Of a stretch of DNA of 64,000 nt, positions 1 to 7,716 are shown piece by piece. The notes beneath the pieces are model-generated. The model did no database searches. It was not told the DNA's origin and worked only from the letters and a program-made list of their open reading frames with translations. The first letter of the stretch is position 1, and each line of letters opens with the position of its first letter. The translations under genes were made by a program, and so were the position numbers. The DNA comes from Bradyrhizobium sp. Ash2021 (GTDB lineage Bacteria > Pseudomonadota > Alphaproteobacteria > Rhizobiales > Xanthobacteraceae), in assembly GCF_031202265.1 (NCBI RefSeq), contig NZ_CP100604.1, forward strand, positions 3,702,501-3,766,500. Direction: 5' to 3'.

Positions 1-1448
1 TCGAGCGCGTGGCCGTTCAGGCGCACGGTGCCGTCGTCCGGCGTTGCCGCATCCAGCGTGTAGCGCTCCGAAGCAGCGTCAAGCCTGAGCACGCGCGCTG
101 CATCGCGGTCGGTGTTGATCACCAGCAGGCCGACACCATCAGGCGTGCCATGTTGGCAGTGCGCATAGACGTGAAGGCCGGCCTGGATCGGCACGCCGGA
201 CTCGAGCACGATCGGTCCCATCAGCCGCCGCCACAGCAGCGCGCCCCAGTAATTCGGCCGGGGCGCAAAATTTTTCTCGTCGAGCAGGCCGTAATCGCTG
301 GCCGCGAGCGTGTTGTGCATCACGATTTGAACGCCGGCCTTCGCCAATCGTCCAAGCTGGTCGAGATATCTGAACGTATCGAGGAATGTGGCGGCGAGGC
401 GATTGCCGCCGCAGGCGGCTTCCGCGGTCTCGGTCAACCAGATCGGCTTGCCCGGCTGGTAGCGGTCGCGAAGCCGGCGGTAGAAATTCAGCGTCTGGTC
501 GGTTCGCGCCAGCCATTGTTCCGAAAGCGCACCATCCGAGGGGCGGGTGCCGGTGCATCGTTCGGACGACGCGCCATAGTGATGGTACGAGAAAACATCC
601 AGGCCGAGCCCGGACGCCGCAAGCAGGCGTGCGGCCGCATCCGTCTCACCCGCCATGCCCGGGCCAAGGATCAGGATGTCAGACGCTTCACGCTTCATGA
701 ACGAACGGAATATCCTGAAGTCGCGTCCGTAGGCCGCTGCATCATTGCTGGCTGCCGCAACGCCCGGCGCAGCGACGTTCGGTTCGTTCATGAATTCTGC
801 GGCCGCGATATGGCCTCCGACCGAGGCGGTATAGGCGAGAAGGCGGGACGCCTGATCTGGCGTCCATACGCCGGCCGCGTCGCGGGTGCCCGGGCTGACC
901 GCGAACGACGTCACGATCGGTGCTCCGACGGCGTGCGAGAAGTCGATCACGCCGCGCCACTGCTGACGGGTCAGATCGCCGTTGAATCCAGCCGGCGGCG
1001 CCGATGGGACCGTGGCCGAATCCGCAAAATAGGTGGCGTTCGCCCAGGTTCCGCTGACACGCAGATAGGCCGGAGCCAGCGCGGCGGCGAGTTTTCGCAG
1101 CCGAGTGTTGGTCAGATCGATCGGTGCACGCTGCGCAAACAGGTCCGAGCCGGCTTCGAAACGATCCGGACCGTACGGCTTCCAGAATCTTCCGCCGGTC
1201 ACTTCGACCATTTCGATGTTGTAGGATTGGAAACGTGCGTCGACCTCGCCGATACGGGTCATGCTTGCAGGTGTGACGGATGGTTCGCCGGCCAGAGTCG
1301 GCGAGCAGACAGGCGCGGTCAGCAACATCGAGATCAGGCCAGCCAGAACTTCAGCACCCGCTCGGCAAATCCTGCGCGCGCAAACTGGTTGCGTCGTCGC
1401 CGGCATCGTCCATTCATTGGCGCTGCGCATTGGCCGGTGCCCGTTCAT
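1..1448 (-). CDS. GH79-like glycoside hydrolase, 3' end outside window
   Basis: The reading frame is open from an ATG at 1448 to the window edge (about 482 codons) without a stop, so the C-terminus is missing. A hydrophobic stretch near residues 32-53 looks like a signal or anchor, which suggests export. Residues 215-225 read AAAEFMNEPN with Glu222 as likely acid/base, and residues 336-343 read PIWLTETA with Glu340 as likely nucleophile. This pairing and spacing fit the clan GH-A (beta/alpha)8 barrel of heparanase-like GH79 enzymes; GH39 or another GH-A family is possible. The substrate cannot be told. The ATG overlaps the stop of the upstream small exported protein (ATGA), so the two are probably co-transcribed. 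The first 30 residues are rich in Arg and Met, and a later start is possible. Confidence 0.72.
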   Translation of the reverse strand, partial: MNGHRPMRSANEWTMPATTQPVCARRICRAGAEVLAGLISMLLTAPVCSPTLAGEPSVTPASMTRIGEVDARFQSYNIEMVEVTGGRFWKPYGPDRFEAGSDLFAQRAPIDLTNTRLRKLAAALAPAYLRVSGTWANATYFADSATVPSAPPAGFNGDLTRQQWRGVIDFSHAVGAPIVTSFAVSPGTRDAAGVWTPDQASRLLAYTASVGGHIAAAEFMNEPNVAAPGVAAASNDAAAYGRDFRIFRSFMKREASDILILGPGMAGETDAAARLLAASGLGLDVFSYHHYGASSERCTGTRPSDGALSEQWLARTDQTLNFYRRLRDRYQPGKPIWLTETAEAACGGNRLAATFLDTFRYLDQLGRLAKAGVQIVMHNTLAASDYGLLDEKNFAPRPNYWGALLWRRLMGPIVLESGVPIQAGLHVYAHCQHGTPDGVGLLVINTDRDAARVLRLDAASERYTLDAATPDDGTVRLNGHAL

Positions 1449-1699
1449 CCCGTAGGAATAGGGGGACAGCCGCTCGACCGTGGCTTGGTTCCTCGCTTGT
1501 CGATCGGCACCTTGCAATTGTCGATCCGCTGCTCGTCCGTCCACTTCGGCCCGAGCCGCTCCTTGCCGGTCAGCGTTTCCTGCTGGACGGTCGCGTTCGG
1601 TGCAGGCTGGTCAGGCGATCGCGCATTCTGGGCGACCGCGGACCATGTGAGACAGATGGCGAAGATGAAGACGATCGATGTTCCGTATGGGAATCGCAT
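1445..1699 (-). CDS. small exported protein of unknown function
   Basis: An 84-residue protein starting at the ATG at 1699. The frame is open further upstream, but this Met directly precedes a clean signal peptide (positive start, hydrophobic core IVFIFAICLTW, Ala-X-Ala cut near residue 23). The mature part is polar, with two cysteines, a block GPKWTDEQRIDNCKVPIDKR and a Pro-rich end. I know of no assigned function. The stop overlaps the start of the glycoside hydrolase gene, which indicates translational coupling. Its promoter must lie in the 1700-2008 interval shared divergently with pqqA. Confidence 0.6.
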   Translation of the reverse strand: MRFPYGTSIVFIFAICLTWSAVAQNARSPDQPAPNATVQQETLTGKERLGPKWTDEQRIDNCKVPIDKRGTKPRSSGCPPIPTG

Positions 1700-1832
1700 G
1701 GTGGCCTCGCAAAATCTCGACGCTGTGACACAGCGCGAATGGAGAATCGCGCGATCGAACACCGCCTGGATTTCTCTTTCCACCCGAAACCCGCGTTCGA
1801 CCGGCGATTGCGGCAATCATATCCTGTCGCGC

Positions 1833-1885
1833 TTTGTCCGAGCGAAATTTGTCCAAGAGCGAAATGGTTTTGTCCAAGAGAGAAG
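1833..1885 (+). promoter_or_regulatory. three direct repeats upstream of pqqA
   Basis: Three imperfect copies start with TTGTCC at 1834, 1849 and 1870: TTGTCCGAGCGAAAT, TTGTCCAAGAGCGAAA and TTGTCCAAGAGAGAAG. Their starts are 15 and 21 bp apart. They lie between the divergent small exported protein gene (start 1699) and pqqA (start 2009). A 14/16 match to the third copy, on the other strand, is present upstream of xoxF at 11372-11387. The arrangement suggests a regulator binding direct repeats on one face of the helix. The rest of 1700-2008 shows no gene. Confidence 0.5.
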
Positions 1886-2008
1886 TATCGGCTCTCAAAG
1901 GTGCTTGGCCTGCGCTGTTCCGTACTTGCGCTGTTTCCGAGGCCGCCCTAGGTTCAACCTCGGCGCGACATCGCGCCAAACTACTTGCAAGCTAGTTGGG
2001 AGATCGGA

Positions 2009-2089
2009 ATGACCTGGAAAACTCCGAAGATTGTCGAAGTGCCGGTGGGCATGGAAATCAACATGTACGCCTGCGCCGCACGCAAATAG
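2009..2089 (+). CDS. pqqA: PqqA, coenzyme PQQ precursor peptide (orphan copy)
   Basis: A 26-residue peptide, too short for routine ORF calling. It carries the conserved Glu and Tyr of PqqA, spaced E-x3-Y, in VGMEINMYA (Glu16, Tyr20). These are the residues that PqqE cross-links and whose backbone becomes PQQ. The start ATG follows GGGAG at 1998-2002 with normal spacing. No pqqB, C, D or E follows; the next gene is a convergent EthD-type gene. This is therefore a stand-alone precursor gene that must rely on PQQ biosynthesis genes elsewhere. It sits in the same region as the PQQ enzyme XoxF, which fits a role in boosting precursor supply. Direct repeats upstream and a strong hairpin downstream support it as an expressed unit. 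Confidence 0.88.
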   Translation: MTWKTPKIVEVPVGMEINMYACAARK

Positions 2090-2108
2090 TCTGCATTCGA
2101 AACGATCT

Positions 2109-2146
2109 GCCCGGCTCCGGCGGCAATCCGCCGCTCGGAGTCGGGC
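2109..2146 (+). terminator. strong hairpin 20 nt after pqqA
   Basis: The arms GCCCGGCTCCG and CGGAGTCGGGC pair over 11 positions (one G-T), with an inner 5-bp stem GCGGC/GCCGC and a short loop. No T-run follows, so it is either a weak terminator or an RNA-stabilising end for the short pqqA transcript. Confidence 0.55.
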
Positions 2147-2202
2147 AGGCGTCCGGCCCACGGGCGCATTACACCCACGGCCTCAGCACAGCGGCAAAGC
2201 CT

Positions 2203-2511
2203 TCACACTTCCTTTGAATCGTACAGATAGAGATCCACCCCGCCGGTTGCGAAGTTGGGGAGATCGGCGGCTGCGGCCTGTCCCTGCGGCGACGCCATGC
2301 CGGCGGCGAGCGCATCCAACGAGTCGAAATTCAGCTCCGCGGCCAGGTGAACTCCGCTCGGGCCGGCCGGCGTTCTGACCACACCCGTACTGACGTCGTA
2401 TCGCTTCAGGCCAGGAATTTGCTTCGCAAGCGGAATATGAATCGCGGCGTAGTATTTGTCGAAAGCTGCAGGATCCGTCGGCGTTTTATACAGCACGAGA
2501 ACTTTTGCCAT
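2203..2511 (-). CDS. EthD-family small protein
   Basis: A 102-residue protein opening with MAKVLVLYKTPTDPAAFDKY and containing the H-I-P-L-A-K-Q-I-P-G-L segment typical of EthD-type ferredoxin-like (dimeric alpha/beta barrel) proteins. EthD itself is needed for an ethyl-tert-butyl-ether P450 system in actinobacteria, but most homologues have no proven role. It probably forms a dimeric cytoplasmic protein. It converges on pqqA and is followed upstream, after about 115 bp, by the IS630 copy. There is no partner P450 nearby. Confidence 0.8.
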   Translation of the reverse strand: MAKVLVLYKTPTDPAAFDKYYAAIHIPLAKQIPGLKRYDVSTGVVRTPAGPSGVHLAAELNFDSLDALAAGMASPQGQAAAADLPNFATGGVDLYLYDSKEV

Positions 2512-2725
2512 TTGGTCTCTTCTCCCAATTGTTATTGCTGGGCGGCCGGGTCGAAGGCCAGGTCCAAGGTTTAAGTCCTCGCATTGCAGCCGATCTGAAC
2601 GCCGCGATCAAGCGTTCCGATCGCTAGAGCGGTTTTCGGTTGATGTGAATCGGAACAGTAAGGGGGTTCCCAAAGGCGCGCAAATCAGATTCGGGTTGCT
2701 TTGACAGCAACAGTGAGGTCGCGCG

Positions 2726-3103
2726 ATGGCGAAGGGATACTCGAAGGACCTCAGGTCGCGGGCGGTCGCGCTTGTCGAAGACGGCGAGAGCAGACGGGAG
2801 GCGGCGCGGGTGCTCGGTCTCGGCGCCTCGACCGCAATCCGCTGGATCGAGCGCTGGGCGACAACGGGCAGTGTAGCGGCATTGCCCGGCACGGGCCACA
2901 GTCGCTCGCCGCTCGAGGCGCATCGCCAATGGCTGCTTGATCTGGTCGCAGCGGAGCCGGACTTGACGCTCGAAGAGATTCGCGCTCGGCTCAAGTCCGA
3001 GAGGCGGCTGAAAACCGGTACGACCTCGGTCTGGCGTTTCTACGAACGCCATGACATCACGTTCAAAAAAAACTCTGCACGCCGCCGAACAGGATCGTCC
3101 TGA
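2726..3103 (+). CDS. IS630 transposase, first frame (DNA-binding part)
   Basis: A 125-residue product with an N-terminal helix-turn-helix: MAKGYSKDLRSRAVALVEDG, followed by REAARVLGLGASTAIRWIER. A second winged region follows. The frame reaches FERHDITFKK-like sequence and then an eight-A run at 3065-3072, after which it ends in unrelated residues. Continuing in the +1 frame after the A-run restores the catalytic domain. Slippage on the A-run (net loss of one A or gain of two), or a ribosomal shift, would make the full enzyme; otherwise this is a broken copy. Confidence 0.82.
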   Translation: MAKGYSKDLRSRAVALVEDGESRREAARVLGLGASTAIRWIERWATTGSVAALPGTGHSRSPLEAHRQWLLDLVAAEPDLTLEEIRARLKSERRLKTGTTSVWRFYERHDITFKKNSARRRTGSS

Positions 3104-3665
3104 TGTCGCTGCAGCGCGTGCCGAGCTGAAGCTCGAGCAATCCAAGCTTGACGCGCCGCGCCTCGTCTTCATCGACGAGACGGCGGTTACGACCAAGATG
3201 GTCCGGCACCGCGGCCGCTCACCACGTGGTGAGCGTCTCGTTGCGAGCGTGCCGCACGGCCACTGGAAGACGCTGACGCTCATTGCCGCGCTACGCATCA
3301 ATGGCCTGACGGCGCCTTATGTCATTGACGGCGCCATGGATGGGCCATCGTTCCTCGCTTACGTTGAGCAGATCCTCGCGCCGACGCTGCGCAAAGGCGA
3401 TATCGTCTTCATGGATAACCTGCGCACCCACAAGATCGACGGCGTTCGCCATGCGGTCGAAGCGGTCGGCGCCAAAGTGCGCTATTTGCCGGCCTACTCG
3501 CCGGATCTCAATCCGATCGAAATGGCATTCTCGAAGCTGAAGACGGCGCTGCGCAAGGGTGCCGCTCGCACCGTAACAACGCTGATGAAGCTGATCGGCA
3601 AGCTCATCAAGACATTTGCACCCGAGCAATGCGCGAACTACTTTCGACATGCCGGATACGCGTAG
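3051..3665 (+). CDS. IS630 transposase, second frame (DDE catalytic part)
   Basis: The 204-residue frame contains the full DDE catalytic triad of the IS630 family: VFIDETAV, then VFMDNLRTHK, then LNPIEMAFSKLK. The ATG at 3051 lies inside the first frame and is not a convincing start. The biologically relevant product is probably the fusion of both frames across the A-run at 3065-3072 (fusion junction near KKTLHAAEQDRP). It ends 26 bp before the right inverted repeat tip. Confidence 0.82.
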   Translation: MTSRSKKTLHAAEQDRPDVAAARAELKLEQSKLDAPRLVFIDETAVTTKMVRHRGRSPRGERLVASVPHGHWKTLTLIAALRINGLTAPYVIDGAMDGPSFLAYVEQILAPTLRKGDIVFMDNLRTHKIDGVRHAVEAVGAKVRYLPAYSPDLNPIEMAFSKLKTALRKGAARTVTTLMKLIGKLIKTFAPEQCANYFRHAGYA

Positions 3666-3779
3666 TGACCCACATCAAGTGGAAACCGCTCTAGCCGCCG
3701 GTTCTGGCCTTGTGATAGGGTGAGGTGTCGGCAGCGGTGCTGTCTCCTTCCATTCATCCCAATGGCTTTCGGAATGTGA

Positions 3780-4646
3780 ATGCCCATCAGTGCAAAGACG
3801 TTCCGGGCCGCGACGGTGTGCCTCTCGGCGTTGCTCGCCGGCGGCGTTCGTGCCGAAGGAATCGATACCGAGCATCTGTTCGGATTTATGATCGGCACCG
3901 ACGTCGGCACCGTCGGCGAACGCGAATTCCAGAGCGAGACCACCGGACGATTTGCCAAGAACGGCGGCAACTATCGCGCGGTCGGCGAGCAACTCGAACT
4001 GGAATTCCTGCCCGCCAACAATTTTCGCGTCGAGATGGGAACCAGCTTTGCGGCGCACGACATCAATGGCGTGATGGGTTTTGACGATCGCCGCGAATTA
4101 TCCTGGCAGGGCGTTTCCGTCGACTTCCGCTACCGGTTTCTCGACAAGGACGCAGCACCCTTCGGCCTCACCCTTGCGATGGAAACCCACGCCGACCGCG
4201 TCGACGAGACGACCGCTGCGGTGGTGCGGAATTACGGAACGGACTTTACGCTGGCGATCGACCGGGAGGTGATTCCAAACGTGGCGGTCGCCGCACTCAA
4301 TCTGACCTATCAGCCGGAATGGACCCGCTTGGCCGGCACCGGCGCGGCGGAGCAGGAATCCACCGTGGGCGCCGCGTTCGGTCTGATGGCGCAAGTACGT
4401 CCGGGCATTTTTCTCGGAGGAGAGGCGCGATACTTCCGAAGATACGAGGGGATTGGCCTGGAACAACTCGCAGGCCAGGCGCTGTTTATCGGCCCGACCG
4501 CTTATTTCCAACTGTCGCCGCGCTCGCGGCTGACCGCCACCTGGGGCATTCAGGCCTGGGGACATCAGGCCGGATCGAACGCGGCGCTGGATCTCGTCAA
4601 TTTCGAACGCCACCAGGCGCGGCTGGTATTCGGCGTCAATTTCTAG
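3780..4646 (+). CDS. putative outer-membrane beta-barrel protein
   Basis: A 288-residue protein with a signal peptide (MPISAKTFRAATVCLSALLAGGVRA, cut after ALA-like RAE). The mature part alternates polar and aromatic residues in repeated short strands, for example VSVDFRYRFLDKD and ARLVFGVNF. It ends in Phe, as outer-membrane barrels recognised by BamA usually do. No family name is certain. It lies just right of the IS630 copy and upstream of small exported proteins and the lut-like ABC genes, so a role at the cell surface in the same physiology is possible but unproven. Confidence 0.6.
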   Translation: MPISAKTFRAATVCLSALLAGGVRAEGIDTEHLFGFMIGTDVGTVGEREFQSETTGRFAKNGGNYRAVGEQLELEFLPANNFRVEMGTSFAAHDINGVMGFDDRRELSWQGVSVDFRYRFLDKDAAPFGLTLAMETHADRVDETTAAVVRNYGTDFTLAIDREVIPNVAVAALNLTYQPEWTRLAGTGAAEQESTVGAAFGLMAQVRPGIFLGGEARYFRRYEGIGLEQLAGQALFIGPTAYFQLSPRSRLTATWGIQAWGHQAGSNAALDLVNFERHQARLVFGVNF

Positions 4647-4758
4647 CGCTGATGGCCACAAGGGTGCGGCCCGGCATCCGGATTTTCAAGGTGGCGTGAA
4701 ACTTACCGCCCCCGAATACGTCTCTCTCTGTGATATGGACGATTTAGGGATGTCAGGC

Positions 4759-4995
4759 ATGAATCCGATCGATCTGATCGTAACGGTATGCGCCGTGCTG
4801 TCACCGGCCACCTGCGAAGAGACCCATCTGGTGTTCAACTGGGGCGGTTCGTTGCAACAATGCGTGATGGCGGCGCCGCCCTATATTGCCCAATGGGTCG
4901 GCGAGCATCCAAAGTGGAACGCGGTCAAATGGCGCTGCGAGTATCCGCACACCAACGACAAGGCGGATGCAGGCAAGGCGACGCCTGCGGGCTGA
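4759..4995 (+). CDS. small cysteine-containing protein, unknown
   Basis: A 78-residue protein if read from the ATG at 4759 (MNPIDLIVTVCAVLSPATCE). Earlier Mets at 4696, 4735 and 4750 are in frame but precede an unlikely N-terminus. Its four cysteines are CAVL, TCEE, QQC and WRC, with the pattern SLQQCVMAAPPYIAQW and HPKWNAVKWRC. Related small proteins are common in rhizobia, but their function is unknown to me. The N-terminus is weakly hydrophobic and may act as a signal, allowing disulfides outside the cytoplasm. It converges on the next gene. Confidence 0.6.
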   Translation: MNPIDLIVTVCAVLSPATCEETHLVFNWGGSLQQCVMAAPPYIAQWVGEHPKWNAVKWRCEYPHTNDKADAGKATPAG

Positions 4996-5041
4996 ATCCT
5001 GACGTGACGGCGTGAGCCGCGGAGATGATCGCTGCAAGGCA

Positions 5042-5386
5042 CTACTTCTTGCAGTCCTTCAAATCCTTGTCCGCGATCGAAAACACCGCATCCGCCTTGA
5101 TCTCGATATCGCGCACAAAGCATTGCTTTGAGCCGGCATAGCTGACCTTGGCATCGTAGCGTCCGGGTTCCACGCCGGTGATGCGCAGGCGCTCGTCGTG
5201 ATCGACCTCCTTGTCCTTGTCGTTCAGGGTCTGGTTCGGCCCCCAGTCATTCTTGCCGGCGGGTGAAAGCTGAAAACCGGAAATGGTCGCGGTGGTTAGG
5301 TTCCACAATCGGATGCCTTTGCCCTGCGCGGCAAGTTCGTCGGCACTCGCCAACAACAGCGCGATCGAAACCAGAATCCATCGCAT
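5042..5386 (-). CDS. small periplasmic protein, unknown
   Basis: A 114-residue protein with a signal peptide (MRWILVSIALLLASADELAAQ). The mature part reads like a small beta-sandwich: GIRLWNLTTATISGFQLSP and a Cys pair near the end (KQCFVRD and LKDCKK). It contains WNLTTATI and GRYDAKVSY segments reminiscent of proteins that bind carbohydrate or metal, but I cannot name a family. It lies 34 bp downstream of the pentapeptide-repeat gene on the same strand and is probably co-transcribed with it. Confidence 0.62.
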   Translation of the reverse strand: MRWILVSIALLLASADELAAQGKGIRLWNLTTATISGFQLSPAGKNDWGPNQTLNDKDKEVDHDERLRITGVEPGRYDAKVSYAGSKQCFVRDIEIKADAVFSIADKDLKDCKK

Positions 5387-5420
5387 CAGGTAATCCTCCT
5401 AAGTGGAACGCTTGGAATCG

Positions 5421-6218
5421 TCACTCTTTTATCAGACGGTCGCGATTTTTTGCCTTGTCGAAATTTTTTGCCTGGCCGAGGCCAATCGGGGCGACCAACT
5501 TCACTGAAACGAGATCGGCGCCGTCGAAGTCGGTGTCGATGACCGTGACACCGGTCAAGTCGGCTCCCCCAAGCTGGGCGCTCTTGAGAGATGCACCGGT
5601 GAGGTCGGCGCCCTTCAGGGAGGCAAATTCGAGATCGACGCGAGACAGGTCAGCGCCGCGGGCGTTCAGCCGCTCCAGATTGGCGGATTTCAGAACCGCG
5701 CGCATGAGGCCCATCGACTGGTTGCGCATGTCGGCGCCCAAATTCGCGCCCGCGATCGAGGCTCCGACGAGACTTGCGCCGGTAAGGTCGGCCGCAACGC
5801 GTGCTCCCGACAGATCGGCGCCGTCGAGGCGGGCGCGAGCCATCTGCGAGGCGAACAGATTGGCGCCCTTCAGGCTCGCGCCCGTCAGGTCCGCGTCGAG
5901 CAGCCATGCCTGGTCGAGCACCGCGCGATCGAGTCTCGCGCCGGCGAGCCTCGTCTTGTTGAGCCGTGCCGCGCGAAAAATCGCGCCGGACAAATTGAGC
6001 CCGGAAAGGTCGAGGCCGGACAATCGCTTTCCGGTGAAATCGGCGGGCGCGGCGATGGTCGCCGCAGCAAGCGCGGCCTCGACCTCGCCGCGGGTGATCT
6101 CGGCCGAAACCATATCAGGCGACAACAGGTCAATGTCACGCATCATGTCCTGCGCCGTCGCCGCAGTGACAAGACCAAGGGCGAGCGCTGCGGTCGAGAT
6201 CGTGCGTTTCATCGTCAA
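5421..6218 (-). CDS. exported pentapeptide-repeat protein
   Basis: A 265-residue protein beginning with a signal peptide ([23 protein letters not shown]). From about residue 60 to 250 it consists of tandem A(D/N)LXX repeats such as LSGLDLSGLNLSGAIF and ADLTGASLKGANLF, which fold as a right-handed quadrilateral beta helix. The start at 6218 has GGAG six bases upstream. Known pentapeptide proteins act as scaffolds or DNA mimics, but an exported one is unlikely to touch DNA gyrase. It lies 41 bp downstream of the lut-like ATPase gene and in the same direction, so it may belong to that operon. Confidence 0.82.
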   Translation of the reverse strand: MTMKRTISTAALALGLVTAATAQDMMRDIDLLSPDMVSAEITRGEVEAALAAATIAAPADFTGKRLSGLDLSGLNLSGAIFRAARLNKTRLAGARLDRAVLDQAWLLDADLTGASLKGANLFASQMARARLDGADLSGARVAADLTGASLVGASIAGANLGADMRNQSMGLMRAVLKSANLERLNARGADLSRVDLEFASLKGADLTGASLKSAQLGGADLTGVTVIDTDFDGADLVSVKLVAPIGLGQAKNFDKAKNRDRLIKE

Positions 6219-6259
6219 CTCCGCCGATAGTGTATTTTAGCACGCGCCTCAATCGCTGC

Positions 6260-7063
6260 CTATGAGGCATCTCGCTCGATGCGATCGCCATTGATCCGCC
6301 GGGCGATGTCGATCTTGATCGCAGCGATCTCGGCGTCTCCCCGCGCGTTGCGCGGTGTGTGGATTGACACGTCGGCGAGAATCCGTGCCGGCCGCGCCGA
6401 CAGGAAGAACAGGCGGTCGCCGAGGCGCACCGCATCGTCCAGATTGTGGGTGACCAGGAGCGTCATCACGGGACGGCTTCCGACCAGTATGGCAATCTGT
6501 TCGCGCAGCCGCGCGGCAAGCGCCTCGTCCAGCGAGGCCAGCGGTTCGTCGAGAATCAGGAAATCCGGATCGATCGCGAACGCGCGGGCGAGTGCCACGC
6601 GGCGGGCGAGGCCGAGCGACAATTCGCCCGGGAAATGGCGGCGATGCGCGTTCAATTCGAGAATGGTGAACAGCGCCGAAAGCTTCGCATCATCGGCGTG
6701 CGGGGCGACGAGCCGCACATTTTCCTCGACCGATCGCCAGGGCAGTAATCGCGGCTCCTGGAACACTATGCCGAGCCGTGCGCCGGCCGGCCGCGACACG
6801 CGCCCGCTGAAGTCATGATCGAGGCCGGCGAGAATTTTGAGCATCGTGCTCTTGCCGCAGCCGGACGGGCCGACGAATACGCCGACTTCTCGGGGGCCGA
6901 GCGTAAAGCTGATACCGGCGAGCACGTGCTGGCGCCCGCCCGCCGCGTTCTCATACGTCTTGCTTTCGATATCGACCTCAAGCTGCACGGGGGCGCCACC
7001 GGGATAAACGGGCTTCAAATGGCTGCACCAGCGCGGTTTCGATGATGAGAACGACGGCGGCAA
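6260..7063 (-). CDS. ABC transporter ATP-binding protein, NitT/TauT type (lutE-like)
   Basis: ATPase of a three-gene importer. Walker A is GPSGCGKST, the Q-loop is VFQEPRLLPWR, the signature is degenerate (LSLGLARRVALARAF in place of LSGGQ), Walker B is FLILDEPLASLD, and the switch His is in VTHNL. The ATG at 7063 overlaps the permease gene by 86 bp. A GTG at 6988 (VQLEVDIESK) leaves only an 11-bp overlap and gives a more usual N-terminus. By family and setting (beside xoxF, with SoxYZ-like and TonB genes) this matches the ATPase of the lanthanide-uptake system described in Methylobacterium/Methylorubrum; the substrate here is inferred. Confidence 0.85.
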   Translation of the reverse strand: MPPSFSSSKPRWCSHLKPVYPGGAPVQLEVDIESKTYENAAGGRQHVLAGISFTLGPREVGVFVGPSGCGKSTMLKILAGLDHDFSGRVSRPAGARLGIVFQEPRLLPWRSVEENVRLVAPHADDAKLSALFTILELNAHRRHFPGELSLGLARRVALARAFAIDPDFLILDEPLASLDEALAARLREQIAILVGSRPVMTLLVTHNLDDAVRLGDRLFFLSARPARILADVSIHTPRNARGDAEIAAIKIDIARRINGDRIERDAS

Positions 7064-7715
7064 AACTCAAGGAATAGGCGAGCAGAAGCGGGATGTCGAA
7101 CAACTGGAAGGCGACGCCGATCTCGAAGCCGACGCCGTTGGGGCGGCCGAGCAATTCCGCGACCAGCACGATCTTCCAGACCAGCGACAATCCTGATCGC
7201 GCGGCGGCCGCGATATAGGGCGCAAGTTGCGGCAGGACCACGTGCCGAAACGCGCGCCAGCGCGGGATCGCAAACACCGTGGCCATTTCGTCGAGCGCCG
7301 CATCGAGCGCGCGGGTTCCCTCGCGCAGGGTGACGACGGCGGTCGGAAGCTTGTTGATGGCGATGGCCGCGATCGCGGCCACTTCCGTCAGCCCCGCCCA
7401 GATATAAGCGAGCACGATGACGACGAGCGCCGGCAAATTGAGCAGCAGGATCAGCCAGGGATCGCCCAGCCGGTTGGCCAGCCGCACCCGGCCCATCAAA
7501 TAGCCGATGGCCGAACCGATCGACATTGCGAGCGTGAAGGCAAGCGCAACGCGCGCCAGCGTGACGCCGAGATTGAGGAACAGCGCGCCGGAACGCGCCT
7601 CCGTCATCATCGCCGCGAGCACGACGGGCGGCGGCGGCAGCTTCTCGGGCCCGGCGAGCAGCGCTGCGATCCACCAGGTCGCCAGGAACACGATGAAGGA
7701 CAGCAGACGCAGCAC
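6978..7715 (-). CDS. ABC transporter permease, NitT/TauT type (lutF-like)
   Basis: A 245-residue inner-membrane permease with about six hydrophobic segments. It carries the EAA coupling loop at RAFRHVVLPQLAPYIAAAAR. It starts one base after the stop of the binding-protein gene and overlaps the ATPase gene, so the three are translated together. The family normally imports small anions or sulfonates. In methylotrophs the homologue next to xoxF is part of the lanthanide-uptake cluster, where it is thought to move metal or a metal chelate from periplasm to cytoplasm. Confidence 0.85.
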   Translation of the reverse strand: MLRLLSFIVFLATWWIAALLAGPEKLPPPPVVLAAMMTEARSGALFLNLGVTLARVALAFTLAMSIGSAIGYLMGRVRLANRLGDPWLILLLNLPALVVIVLAYIWAGLTEVAAIAAIAINKLPTAVVTLREGTRALDAALDEMATVFAIPRWRAFRHVVLPQLAPYIAAAARSGLSLVWKIVLVAELLGRPNGVGFEIGVAFQLFDIPLLLAYSLSFAAVVLIIETALVQPFEARLSRWRPRAA

Positions 7716-7716
7716 C

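Larger units (their letters stand above)
2627..3691 (+). mobile_element. IS630-family insertion sequence with TA target duplication
   Basis: A 1065-bp element flanked on both sides by TA (2625-2626 and 3692-3693), the target duplication expected for IS630/Tc1-like elements. Terminal inverted repeats are visible: the left end at 2627-2651 begins GAGCGGTTTTCGGTTGATGT, and the right end, read inward from 3691, begins GAGCGGTTTCCACTTGATGT. It carries a transposase split in two overlapping frames. Both ends and the catalytic residues look intact, so it may be a recent and possibly active insertion. Confidence 0.9.

Noticed and set aside
9..2012. A 667-codon open frame on the plus strand
   Set aside because: It is Arg-rich without domains and lies opposite the minus-strand glycoside hydrolase and small exported protein, both of which have signal peptides and motifs; it also swallows pqqA in another frame.
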